Shown: one piece after another, positions 45,563 through 55,655 of the stretch | How positions within the stretch are numbered: the stretch's first letter is position 1 | Layout: every line of letters begins with the position of its first letter | From: Caldicellulosiruptor saccharolyticus DSM 8903 | GTDB taxonomy: Bacteria; Bacillota; Thermoanaerobacteria; Caldicellulosiruptorales; Caldicellulosiruptoraceae | NCBI RefSeq assembly: GCF_000016545.1 | Contig: NC_009437.1 | Coordinates: 1,405,501 to 1,469,500, forward strand | DNA: 64,000 nt | Reading direction: 5' to 3' | Translations under genes and position numbers: made by a program | Notes under the pieces: model-generated | The model's database searches: none | What the model was told of the DNA's origin: nothing | Seen by the model: only the letters and a program-made list of their open reading frames with translations

Positions 45563-45826
45563 ATGAACATCCGGCCAATTGATGTTAAGATTTTGTATCC
45601 AAAATCTACAGAGGTCTCCCAGATTGTGTTTGGTGAACAGCAAAAAGAAAATATGCTAAAGCATATAAATGCCCAAAAAAATCAGTCAAAGGTGGATGAG
45701 GATTTAAAAAGAGTTAGGGGGAAGGACAACGTTTCAGAAATAAGAATAACCCAAAAACAAGAAAGAGAAGGGCAAAGGCCAAAAAAAGAGAAAAAACCAA
45801 ATAAGGGTTTAGATATCAGAGTTTGA
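45563..45826 (+). CDS. Small conserved flagellar-cluster protein, function unknown
   Basis: 87 aa, basic and Gln/Lys-rich, probably soluble and largely disordered after residue 40. The start NIRPIDVKILYPKSTEVSQI resembles short proteins found after the DUF342 gene in other clostridial flagellar operons (from memory). ATG 45563 is preferred, 13 nt after AAAAGGAG. ATG 45551 sits too close to that site. Function unknown. Confidence 0.7.
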   Translation: MNIRPIDVKILYPKSTEVSQIVFGEQQKENMLKHINAQKNQSKVDEDLKRVRGKDNVSEIRITQKQEREGQRPKKEKKPNKGLDIRV

Positions 45827-45839
45827 CAGAGGGAGAAAA

Positions 45840-46373
45840 ATGATGGACGCTTATGTTGTGCTTTTTATCTTTTTTGGGCTTATTGTAGTATTTATTTCCT
45901 TGAAGTCAATAAAGAAAGATATAGAAAAAGGTGAAAAGGTTCTAATTGAATCTGCAAAGACTGCTCAAAAGCTTTCTCAGCTTTTAAATGAAGCAATTGA
46001 AACAATTGAAGAGCTCGATAATTTTGGTGAGTATATAATCGAGAGAATAGAAAACAAGGTAAAATGGGCAGAAGAAGAGACTTCTCAAATAAGAGACAAG
46101 AAAAATGAAAATTTTAAGGAATCACAAAAGGGTTATGAGTGTTTGTCAGGAAATGAGGAAATAGATATCAAAGACACGCGAAATGCAAATGATATGAAGA
46201 ATCTTGAGAACCTCGAGCTTATTTCTAAGAAACAATCAAAGGAGGAGATTTATCGAAGAGCTGTTGAGCTATATAGGCAGGGCTTTAGTATTGAAGAGAT
46301 TGCTTCAACCCTTCAGATAGGCAAGGGTGAGACAAAACTTGCACTGAAGATTGTAGGGAGGGAAAAGGTCTGA
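45840..46373 (+). CDS. Membrane-anchored protein with C-terminal helix-turn-helix (DUF6115-like)
   Basis: 177 aa. An N-terminal transmembrane helix (residues ~3-20) is followed by a charged coiled coil (~25-75), a low-complexity acidic linker and a C-terminal HTH-like segment (AVELYRQGFSIEEIASTLQIGKGETKLALKI). This design is typical of DUF6115 proteins in clostridial flagellar regions. The role is unknown. A membrane-tethered scaffold or regulator are both possible. Its TGA overlaps the CTG of the next gene. Confidence 0.75.
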   Translation: MMDAYVVLFIFFGLIVVFISLKSIKKDIEKGEKVLIESAKTAQKLSQLLNEAIETIEELDNFGEYIIERIENKVKWAEEETSQIRDKKNENFKESQKGYECLSGNEEIDIKDTRNANDMKNLENLELISKKQSKEEIYRRAVELYRQGFSIEEIASTLQIGKGETKLALKIVGREKV

Positions 46374-46690
46374 AGTGGTATAAATTTGTTTTATTTGGAA
46401 TTGGTATTGGATGGATTTTAGGAATCTGCTCAATGTATTTTTTATTTATTGCAAATTATAATTCAAATAAAGGGAATTTAGAGGACAAAGTGGACATTTA
46501 TATAAACAGCATGGATAATTTGAGCGATGTGCTTTATCAAAATGGCGTAATACAAGACAAAAGCTCATTTGACAGTTTTTTAAAATCTGTGAATGCAGAT
46601 AAAAAACATCTTAAGATAGGCAAAAAGGTTACTTTTAAAAAGGCTATGACATATGAAGAGATTTTTGAGACTATTTACCAAAGTAAATAG
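46370..46690 (+). CDS. Membrane protein with LysM-like domain of the MltG/YceG type, CTG start
   Basis: 106 aa. One transmembrane helix (residues ~6-28) is followed by a domain like the N-terminal LysM-like part of MltG (NLSDVLYQNGVIQD...F...MTYEEIFETIY), without the catalytic part. So it may bind peptidoglycan or a partner rather than cut glycan strands. After the in-frame stop 46328-46330 there is no ATG, GTG or TTG until ATG 46433, which would cut off most of the membrane helix. CTG 46370 has AGGGAGG 8 nt upstream and overlaps the previous stop as CTGA. It is the last gene of the long operon. No terminator is obvious. Confidence 0.7.
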   Translation: MKWYKFVLFGIGIGWILGICSMYFLFIANYNSNKGNLEDKVDIYINSMDNLSDVLYQNGVIQDKSSFDSFLKSVNADKKHLKIGKKVTFKKAMTYEEIFETIYQSK

Positions 46691-46738
46691 ATTTTGGGAT
46701 AACTTTTGAAGAAAATATCAAAGTTGTGGGGTTTTAAA

Positions 46739-47590
46739 ATGATAGAAATGCTTAACAATATAATGCCAGTGATTGTAAAAACCTTAGAGCGTGTACATGA
46801 TAGCTCTTGGAAGATGGATTATAATGTACACGATAGCTACGAATTGATATTTGTTAAAAAAGGTAATATTGAATTTTGGGTTGAAGATGAAAAGATAGAG
46901 CTAAGAGCAGGTGACCTTCTTATAATAAAGCCACATACAAGACACAAGTTTGAGGTTGTGGGAAATTTTAAAGCAGAGTTTATAGTAATGGGTTTTTATT
47001 TAAAACCTGAGAGCAAATCTAAGATAGAGGCATTAAAAGAGATATATGGTTTTTTAGAGAGTTTAGAAAACATTTCATCACCGTTTTATTTTATTCATAT
47101 CAGAAAAAGAAGCAATGTCTTTTTTTGTTTAGAATCAATCTTGCAAGAGGCAAAGGAAAATAAAAAAGGACTACTTCTTTATATAAAGTCCATAGAGCTT
47201 TTTATATATATCACACGTGAAATGAATAATTTGGAAATTAAAAAAGGTTTTGATTATTCTAAGATTGCAAAGTTTATCAAAGATTATATAGACCAAAACT
47301 ACATGGAAGATATAAAAATAGGAGATATTGCCAAGAAACTTTTTATGTCAGAAAGTAGTATCTCTCGCCTTTTTAAAAGCCAGTTTGGGATTTTGCCAAA
47401 GGAGTATTTACTTTCAAAAAGGATAGAGAAGGCAAAAGAATACCTTTCTGTATCTAATTTGAAGATTAGTGAAATAGCAATCATGTGTGGTTTTTCATCG
47501 TTGCAAAGATTTAATGACATTTTTAAAAAGTACACAGGCTGTTCTCCAACTCATTATAGGAAACTCACATTTGGCAATTCAAAGGAATGA
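46739..47590 (+). CDS. AraC family transcriptional regulator with cupin domain
   Basis: 283 aa. The N-terminal cupin (VHDSYELIFVKKGNIEFWVEDEKIELRAGDLLIIKPHTRH) is probably a sugar or ligand sensor. The C-terminal two-HTH AraC domain shows IAKKLFMSESSISRLFKSQFGILPKEYLLSKRIEKAKEYL and IAIMCGFSSLQRFNDIFKKYTGCSPTHYRK. ATG 46739 (MIEMLNN) has GTGGGG 8 nt upstream. TTG 46706 is an alternative. Its target is unknown and no sugar genes are adjacent in this window. Confidence 0.88.
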   Translation: MIEMLNNIMPVIVKTLERVHDSSWKMDYNVHDSYELIFVKKGNIEFWVEDEKIELRAGDLLIIKPHTRHKFEVVGNFKAEFIVMGFYLKPESKSKIEALKEIYGFLESLENISSPFYFIHIRKRSNVFFCLESILQEAKENKKGLLLYIKSIELFIYITREMNNLEIKKGFDYSKIAKFIKDYIDQNYMEDIKIGDIAKKLFMSESSISRLFKSQFGILPKEYLLSKRIEKAKEYLSVSNLKISEIAIMCGFSSLQRFNDIFKKYTGCSPTHYRKLTFGNSKE

Positions 47591-47706
47591 TAATGACAAA
47601 ATAAAGAATTTTGCGCAAGGTGAAGTTTTTTGAAGATAAATTGATCTTTTCTTAAGATTTTCAACGAAAATTGAATATCTTGTGCCTATTTTGGGTAAAA
47701 TCAAAC

Positions 47707-47736
47707 TTGATTAGAAAAGGAAGAATATACTATAGT
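47707..47736 (+). promoter_or_regulatory. Sigma-A promoter of groES-groEL
   Basis: TTGATT (47707-47712) and TATAGT (47731-47736) lie 18 bp apart. The predicted start falls at or just before the CIRCE element, as expected for HrcA control. Confidence 0.7.
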
Positions 47737-47747
47737 ATTTAATGTGA

Positions 47748-47774
47748 TTAGCACTCACTCTCAATGAGTGCTAA
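47748..47774 (+). promoter_or_regulatory. CIRCE operator (HrcA binding site)
   Basis: TTAGCACTC (47748-47756), a 9-bp spacer, then GAGTGCTAA (47766-47774). This is the exact CIRCE consensus. HrcA bound here represses groESL until heat stress titrates GroEL. Confidence 0.97.
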
Positions 47775-47801
47775 CAAAACTAAAAAGGAGGTCGGGAAAA
47801 G

Positions 47802-49735
<1,934 letters not shown>

Positions 49736-49753
49736 TAAAATGAGTTTTTAAAA

Positions 49754-49790
49754 TAAAGGCTACCGTGAATGGTAGCCTTTATTTTTTTTT
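49754..49790 (+). terminator. Terminator after groEL
   Basis: An 11-bp stem (49754-49764 with 49771-49781), a 6-nt loop and a run of nine T. Confidence 0.95.
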
Positions 49791-49847
49791 GATATAATAT
49801 TTTTAAGTAATAAACCAAAACTTTTTGAAAAAAGGTGAAAGAAGAAG

Positions 49848-50687
49848 ATGTATAAACTCCTTGCAATTGACCTTGACATGACACTTTTAGACCGCGAAAA
49901 GAAAATTTCTCAAAAAAACAAAGTGGCGATCAAGCTTGCAAAACAAAAAGGATTGCACGTGGTGCTTTGTTCAGGACGAATTCTAAAAGGTGTTATGCAC
50001 TTTGCAAAGGTTTTAGGGCTTTCCGATGAGGTTGTTGTAGCTTGCAATGGTGCAATAGTAAGAGACCTTAAGACAAATAAGGATGTATATTACATTGGTC
50101 TTGACAATGATAGTAGCATAGAGATTGCCAAGATATGTAAAGCCAACAATATTTATTATCACTATTACTACAAGGATATCATGATAACGCAAAGGCTTGA
50201 CTATTCATCAAGGTTCTATTATGAAAAAAACAAAGAACTTCCTGATGATGAAAAAATAGAGATTATTGTTGATGATTCATTGGAGACAATAAAAAGCTGC
50301 GAAAATCTAATAACCAAGTTTGTAATTATTGACAAAGACATCGAAAAGGTAGATTATGTAAGAAAGCAAATACAAGAAAATGTTTACAATATTGAAACTA
50401 CAAAATCAGATGTCAACATTTTAGAGATTATGAAAAAAGGGGTTAACAAGAGAAATGCACTTGAGTGTGTCTGCTCTTATCTTAAAATAGATAAAAAAGA
50501 GGTGATTGCAATAGGTGATAATGAAAATGACTTAGAGATGATTGGGTTTGCTGGCTTAGGAATTGCAATGGAAAACGCTATAGATAGCCTAAAAGAGATT
50601 GCCGACTACATAACAGATTCGTATGAAAATGATGGTGTTGCAAAGGCTATTGAAAAGTTTGTTTTGGGGGAAATGGTAAATGCATAG
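49848..50687 (+). CDS. HAD superfamily phosphatase, Cof-type (subfamily IIB)
   Basis: 279 aa. Motif I is DLDMTLL at residues 8-14 (the usual Gly after DLD is Met), motif II Ser in LCSGR, motif III Lys near KKGVNKRNAL and motif IV GDNENDLEM. Cof-type enzymes dephosphorylate sugar phosphates, flavins or PLP. The substrate here is not known. A second member starts at 63649. The stop overlaps the next gene by 8 bp. Confidence 0.88.
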   Translation: MYKLLAIDLDMTLLDREKKISQKNKVAIKLAKQKGLHVVLCSGRILKGVMHFAKVLGLSDEVVVACNGAIVRDLKTNKDVYYIGLDNDSSIEIAKICKANNIYYHYYYKDIMITQRLDYSSRFYYEKNKELPDDEKIEIIVDDSLETIKSCENLITKFVIIDKDIEKVDYVRKQIQENVYNIETTKSDVNILEIMKKGVNKRNALECVCSYLKIDKKEVIAIGDNENDLEMIGFAGLGIAMENAIDSLKEIADYITDSYENDGVAKAIEKFVLGEMVNA

Positions 50688-51807
50688 GGTTGCTATTGTA
50701 AGATGTAAGACGTATAATGTGGAGGATGTCAAAGAAGCGCTTGAAAAGGGTATAAATCTCTTACAGTTTAAATTTCCAAAATTAAATAAAGTTTTACTAA
50801 AACCAAATTTGCTTATGAAAAAAAGGCCTGATGAGGCTGTTACAACCCATCCGTCTGTAGTTGAAGCAACTGTAAAAATTGCTCAAGAAAAAGTAGATAG
50901 AATTGTGATAGCAGATAGTCCCGGTGGACCGTATACAAAACGAAGATTAGAGGCAATATATCAAACATCAGGGCTAAAAGAGCTTGAAAAATATGAAAAG
51001 GTAAGTCTAAATTACGATGTTTCATTTAAGGAGGCTCAGTTAGAAAAGAGTATTTTGAAGAAGATTTCGTTTATATCACCATATTTTGAATCAGATGCCT
51101 TGATTAATCTTTCTAAGCTGAAAACTCACAGGATGGCGGTCTATACAGGTGCTGTAAAAAATCTATTTGGTCTTGTGCCAGGTGGACAAAAGGCAGAACT
51201 ACATTTTAGGCTTCAAGAAGTTGACAAGTTTATGGAGATGTTACTTGACATCTATTCTGCTACAAAGCCCATTTTAAATATCATGGATGCAATTGTTGGG
51301 ATGGAAGGGGAAGGACCGTCAGCTGGGAAACCACGGAATTTGGGACTACTTTTGATTTCTCAGGATGCAATTGCACTTGATTATGTTGCATGCAGAATTA
51401 TTGGGCTTGAAATAAAAGACGTTCCTCTTTTGAATGTAGCAAAGAGCAAAGGACTTCTAAACCCTGATGATATTGAGATTGTGGGAGAGCAAATTGATGA
51501 TGTAAATGTGGAAGATTTTAAAGTACCACTTCGGCCTGAAATTTCATTTGTAAGAGGAAGAGCTCCATCGTTTATAGCTAATGTGATAAATGAACTTCTC
51601 ACCCCAAAGCCAGTTTTTGACAGAAACGCTTGTATTGGCTGTGCAGAATGTTTTAATGCTTGTCCTGCACAAGCAATTGAAATGAAAAGCAGGAAAGCAT
51701 ATGTTGATTTAAAAAAGTGCATTAGGTGTTACTGCTGTCATGAGCTCTGTCCTGCAAAAGCTATTATGATAAAGCGGTCATTTTTATTTGAGAAAATACT
51801 AAAATAA
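50680..51807 (+). CDS. DUF362 protein with C-terminal 2[4Fe-4S] ferredoxin domain
   Basis: 375 aa. The DUF362 part (LKPNLLMKKRPDEAVTTHPSVVEA; INLSKLKTHRMAVYTGAVKNLFGLVPGG) is followed by a ferredoxin domain with two CxxCxxCxxxC clusters (CIGCAECFNACP and CIRCYCCHELCP). DUF362 proteins are believed to take part in redox or Fe-S linked reactions. None is assigned here. Overlaps the preceding HAD gene by 8 bp. Confidence 0.87.
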   Translation: MHRVAIVRCKTYNVEDVKEALEKGINLLQFKFPKLNKVLLKPNLLMKKRPDEAVTTHPSVVEATVKIAQEKVDRIVIADSPGGPYTKRRLEAIYQTSGLKELEKYEKVSLNYDVSFKEAQLEKSILKKISFISPYFESDALINLSKLKTHRMAVYTGAVKNLFGLVPGGQKAELHFRLQEVDKFMEMLLDIYSATKPILNIMDAIVGMEGEGPSAGKPRNLGLLLISQDAIALDYVACRIIGLEIKDVPLLNVAKSKGLLNPDDIEIVGEQIDDVNVEDFKVPLRPEISFVRGRAPSFIANVINELLTPKPVFDRNACIGCAECFNACPAQAIEMKSRKAYVDLKKCIRCYCCHELCPAKAIMIKRSFLFEKILK

Positions 51808-51824
51808 GAGAAAGGAGGAAGGTC

Positions 51825-51956
51825 TTGCTTGCTGTCTTAAAAAATTTTGATGACAGTGGCAAGACAGAATGTTATGAGTGCAAAGGTGAATGTAGAGTAT
51901 ATCAATCCATTTATTCAAGCAAGCCAGCAAGTACTAAAACAGGTTGCGAACGTTGA
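51825..51956 (+). CDS. Possible 43-aa Cys-containing ORF overlapping the start of cheX
   Basis: TTG 51825 lies 6 nt after the very strong site AAAGGAGG (51811-51818). The product (starts MLAVLKNFDDSGK) has the cluster CYECKGEC and ends at TGA 51954-51956 inside cheX in another frame. It could be a leader peptide, or the sign of a frameshift or indel near the AAAAAATTTT run (51839-51848). No family is recognised. Confidence 0.3.
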   Translation: MLAVLKNFDDSGKTECYECKGECRVYQSIYSSKPASTKTGCER

Positions 51957-52353
51957 TTTTAAACTTGGTAAAGTGTATATTAAAGAACCTACTTATAGGG
52001 TGGACCAGGTAGTTGTTATAATTGGAATGACAGGGAATATAAAAGGACAAGTTAACTTTTGCATGTCTTTAAGTACTGCAAAAAGTATTGCTTCACTGAT
52101 GATGGGTGGGTATCCTGTAAATGAGTTTGATGAGCTTGCTAAAAGCGCAATTGGTGAGATGGCAAACATGATAATGGGAAACACATCGACGCTTTTTTCA
52201 CAAAAAGGCCTTAAGGTTGAGATAACACCGCCTTCAATACTCATTGGTGAGAACATGACTTTAAGTACAACAAAGATGATAAATATATGTGTACCACTTT
52301 TGCTTGACAATGGTGATAGGATTGATATGGACGTGGCATTAATGGAAAACTAA
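51874..52353 (+). CDS. cheX: CheX-type CheY-P phosphatase
   Basis: About 159 aa. The protein has the CheX pattern: NVEYINPFIQASQQVLKQ at the start and one E..N phosphatase motif in AIGEMANMIMGNTSTLFS near residue 95. It dephosphorylates CheY-P, probably as a dimer, beside CheC and FliY. The start is uncertain: ATG 51874, ATG 51850, TTG 51847 and GTG 51886 all lack a good ribosome site, while a strong site upstream belongs to the 51825 frame. It is located outside the main che operon, upstream of trmL and degV. Confidence 0.88.
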   Translation: MSAKVNVEYINPFIQASQQVLKQVANVDFKLGKVYIKEPTYRVDQVVVIIGMTGNIKGQVNFCMSLSTAKSIASLMMGGYPVNEFDELAKSAIGEMANMIMGNTSTLFSQKGLKVEITPPSILIGENMTLSTTKMINICVPLLLDNGDRIDMDVALMEN

Positions 52354-52382
52354 AAGAGGGAGGAGGCTTTTGAAAAACCAAT

Positions 52383-52847
52383 ATGCCAATCAATATTGTA
52401 CTTCATGAACCAGAAATTCCATACAATACAGGAAATATTGCGAGAACATGTGCTTGTACGGGAAGTAAGCTTCATTTGATAGAACCGCTTGGATTTTCTT
52501 TAGAGGACAAATATTTAAAAAGAGCAGGGCTTGACTATTGGCAATACTTAGATGTAAAAATATATAAGGATTTGAACGACTTTTTTGAGAAAAACCGTGA
52601 TGCCAATGTTTTTTACTTTTCAACCAAAGGCAAGCAGTACTATACTCAAGCACCATATACAGATAATTGCTATTTGATGTTTGGAAAAGAGACAGCAGGT
52701 CTTCCCCAGTGGCTCATTGAACAGAATATCCACAAGACCTATAGAATACCAATGATAAGTGATGTAAGATCTTTGAATCTCTCAAATGCAGTAGCAATTG
52801 TCCTTTATGAAGCACTAAGGCAGCTTGGGTTTCCTAATTTGGTGTGA
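52383..52847 (+). CDS. trmL: tRNA (cytidine/uridine-34 2'-O)-methyltransferase TrmL
   Basis: 154 aa SPOUT methylase. Typical motifs are NIVLHEPEIPYNTGNIARTCACTG at the start, FGKETAGLP near residue 100 and IPM...VRSLNLSNAVAIVLYEA near the end. It methylates the wobble ribose of tRNA-Leu species. A lone short gene between cheX and degV. Confidence 0.94.
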   Translation: MPINIVLHEPEIPYNTGNIARTCACTGSKLHLIEPLGFSLEDKYLKRAGLDYWQYLDVKIYKDLNDFFEKNRDANVFYFSTKGKQYYTQAPYTDNCYLMFGKETAGLPQWLIEQNIHKTYRIPMISDVRSLNLSNAVAIVLYEALRQLGFPNLV

Positions 52848-52877
52848 TGATGGAAAACCGATAAGGGGGATTTTTTA

Positions 52878-53720
52878 ATGGGTGTTACAATTGTTACAGA
52901 CTCAACTGCTGATTTAAGTCTTGAGATGTATGAAAAGTTTGGAATTGAAATGGTACCACTTACAGTTTATTTTAAAGACGAAGCATATAAAGACTGGGTG
53001 GACATTGATCCAGTTAGCTTTTACCAAAAACTACAAAGCAGCCTTGAACTTCCAAGAACCTCACAGCCAAGCCCTGAGCAGTTTTTAAAGGTTTTCAAAG
53101 AAGAGCTTGAAAAAGGAAATGAGGTTGTGTCAATACATCTTTCATCGAAGCTATCTGGAACATATAATTCTGCCTGCATTGCTAAGGAGATGATAGGAAG
53201 TGAAAAAATCTACCCCATTGATGGTAGAACTGCCTCAATTGGCACGGGAATTTTAGCAATACTTGCAAAGAGATTAGCAGATGAAGGGAGAAGTGGCAAA
53301 GAGATAGCAGATATCATTGAGAAAAAGAAAAAGGCTATTCGACATCTTTTTGCTGTTGAGACCTTAGAATATCTTAAAAAAGGTGGGAGAATCTCACCTG
53401 CAAAAGCAACACTTGGAAATGTACTCAATATAAAACCTATATTACACATTGTAGATGGAGTTGTTGAGCCATTTGACAAGGTAAGAGGTATGAAAAGGGC
53501 TATACCTCGGATAATTGATGAGATAAAACAAAAAGGGCTCAAACTAACAAAGCAGCTTTGTGGGTTTTCGTATGCAGGAAGTTTAGATGAGGCAAAAGAA
53601 TATGTAGAGATGATAAAAAAAGAGCTATCACCGGGTGAGCTTATTGTAACACAGATTGGAAGTGTAATTGGCACATACGTTGGACCTGGTACGGTTGCTT
53701 TTATATTCTTTGAGGAATAA
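52878..53720 (+). CDS. DegV family fatty-acid binding protein
   Basis: 280 aa. The start VTIVTDSTADLS and the internal TSQPSPEQF, SSKLSGTYNSA and YLKKGGRIS segments match DegV/FakB. FakB proteins carry fatty acid to the FakA kinase. Whether this copy does so is not known. A terminator follows. Confidence 0.93.
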   Translation: MGVTIVTDSTADLSLEMYEKFGIEMVPLTVYFKDEAYKDWVDIDPVSFYQKLQSSLELPRTSQPSPEQFLKVFKEELEKGNEVVSIHLSSKLSGTYNSACIAKEMIGSEKIYPIDGRTASIGTGILAILAKRLADEGRSGKEIADIIEKKKKAIRHLFAVETLEYLKKGGRISPAKATLGNVLNIKPILHIVDGVVEPFDKVRGMKRAIPRIIDEIKQKGLKLTKQLCGFSYAGSLDEAKEYVEMIKKELSPGELIVTQIGSVIGTYVGPGTVAFIFFEE

Positions 53721-53747
53721 TAAAGATAAAATCTCTATATTACTTTT

Positions 53748-53785
53748 AGCTACAGGATAGCCTGTAGCTTATTATATTTTATTTT
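53748..53785 (+). terminator. Probable terminator after degV
   Basis: A 9-bp stem AGCTACAGG/CCTGTAGCT (53748-53756 with 53761-53769) with a 4-nt loop, followed by a TA-rich tail with TTTTATTTTT. Confidence 0.75.
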
Positions 53786-53807
53786 TGAAAAAGGGTGTGG
53801 TAAGAAA

Positions 53808-55655
53808 GTGGTTGTTAAAGACAAAGTGTTCAAGCTGCTGTATAGCGTCGAGAAGCCAGGAAGGTATATTGGAAATGAAATAAACATGGTAGAAAAAGAC
53901 CCCAAAAAGGTTGATATAAGATTTGCGTTTTGTTTTCCTGACATTTATGAGATTGGCATGTCACATTTAGGACTTAAAATTTTGTATCACCTTTTGAACA
54001 AAAGAGAAGACGTCTATTGCGAGCGTGCTTTTATGCCGTGGATTGATATGCAAGAAAAGATGCAAAAGGAAGGTATAAAACTGTTTACACTCGAGACTTT
54101 TACTACCATAGATGAATTCGACATAATAGGTTTTTCGCTTTCATATGAAATGAGCTACACAAATGTTTTAAAGATGTTAAAGTTATCTGGAATTCCTCTT
54201 GAGTGCAAAAGCAGGCCAAAAGGTATGCCAATTGTTATTGCAGGTGGGCCTTGTACGTATAATCCTGAACCACTCTGGGAGTTCATAGATGTATTTGTAA
54301 TTGGTGAAGGCGAAGAGGTTATTTTAGAATTTGTTGACCTTTTTAAAGAGTATAAATTTTCTGAAATGTCAAAAGAGGAATTTTTGCTAAGGTGTGCAAA
54401 CATTGAAGGATGTTATGTCCCGTCGTTTTATGAAGTAAAGTACAATCAAGATGGTACTATCAAGGCTATTTTACCAACAACAAGTCAAGTGCCTGGAAAG
54501 GTAAAAAAGAGAATTATAAAAGACATGAACAGTGTATACTTTCCAACAAAAATGATTACACCTTTGATTGAAGTTGTTCATGACAGGGCAGTTGTTGAGG
54601 TTTTCAGAGGATGTGGACGTGGATGTAGGTTTTGCCAAGCTGGTGTAATTTACAGGCCAGTCAGGTTCAGAAGTATGGGGAAAGTGATAGAGTATTCAAA
54701 AGAGCTTATTGAAAATACAGGGTGTAACGAGCTTTCGCTTATTTCTCTGAGCACAAGTGACTATCCCAACATAGAAACCTTAGCAAAGAATATCTTACAA
54801 TTTACAGAGGACAAAAAGGTAAATATTTCTCTTCCTTCTCTCAGGCTTGACTCAACATCCTTAGAGCTTTTAAAACAAATAGAAAAAGTTAGAAAACCTA
54901 CATTGACATTTGCACCAGAAGCAGGCACGCAGAGACTTAGAGATGTTATAAACAAGAACATTAAAGAAGAAGACATATACTCTACAGTCAGACTTGCTTT
55001 TGAAAGAGGATTTCAAAATGTAAAACTTTATTTCATGTTAGGTCTTCCAACAGAAACAGACGAGGATATTATAGGGATATATGAGATTGCAAGAAATATA
55101 AGACAGATTTATTCGGACCTGGGATTAAAAAAGAGGATCAGAATTACAGTTTCAACGTCATTTTTTGTACCAAAACCACACACACCATTTCAGTGGGAGC
55201 CACAGGACAGCATTGATGAGATGAAAAGAAAGATGAAAATGTTAAAAGAAAAGTTGTCAAAAGTAAAAGACGTTGAGTACAACTGGCATGATTTTTATTT
55301 GAGCAAACTTGAGGCAGTACTCTCACGAGGTGATAGGAGACTGTCAGCTGTTTTGAAAAATGCCCTTGAACTTGGCTGCCAATTTGATGAGTGGGGAGAG
55401 TTTTTCGACTTTTCAAAATGGCAGTTAGCTTTTGAAAAAGAAAACGTTGATTACAAGTTCTATTCAGACAGAAGAAGGGATTTTAATGAGATTTTGCCGT
55501 GGGAGATGATAGATACTGGTGTGTCAAAAGAGTTTTTGATAAAAGAATGCAAGCTTGCATATGAAGCAAAACCAACACCTTCGTGTTTTGAAAGATGTGT
55601 TGGATGTGGGGTAGCTACTTTTAAAGGAGGAATCTGTGTTGGTAAAAAGGTATAG
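53808..55655 (+). CDS. TIGR03960 family radical SAM protein with B12-binding-like N-terminal domain
   Basis: 615 aa. The N-terminal part resembles a B12-binding fold (FAFCFPDIYEIGMSHLGLKILYHLLN; IIGFSLSYEM; VIAGGPCTYNPEP). The radical SAM motif CGRGCRFCQAG lies near residue 270, followed by an Elp3-like core. The tail has CFERCVGCGV with extra Cys. In Firmicutes this gene pairs with TIGR03936 and RNase G, as here. Its reaction is not known. It overlaps the next gene by 20 bp. It starts at GTG 53808. Confidence 0.9.
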   Translation: MVVKDKVFKLLYSVEKPGRYIGNEINMVEKDPKKVDIRFAFCFPDIYEIGMSHLGLKILYHLLNKREDVYCERAFMPWIDMQEKMQKEGIKLFTLETFTTIDEFDIIGFSLSYEMSYTNVLKMLKLSGIPLECKSRPKGMPIVIAGGPCTYNPEPLWEFIDVFVIGEGEEVILEFVDLFKEYKFSEMSKEEFLLRCANIEGCYVPSFYEVKYNQDGTIKAILPTTSQVPGKVKKRIIKDMNSVYFPTKMITPLIEVVHDRAVVEVFRGCGRGCRFCQAGVIYRPVRFRSMGKVIEYSKELIENTGCNELSLISLSTSDYPNIETLAKNILQFTEDKKVNISLPSLRLDSTSLELLKQIEKVRKPTLTFAPEAGTQRLRDVINKNIKEEDIYSTVRLAFERGFQNVKLYFMLGLPTETDEDIIGIYEIARNIRQIYSDLGLKKRIRITVSTSFFVPKPHTPFQWEPQDSIDEMKRKMKMLKEKLSKVKDVEYNWHDFYLSKLEAVLSRGDRRLSAVLKNALELGCQFDEWGEFFDFSKWQLAFEKENVDYKFYSDRRRDFNEILPWEMIDTGVSKEFLIKECKLAYEAKPTPSCFERCVGCGVATFKGGICVGKKV

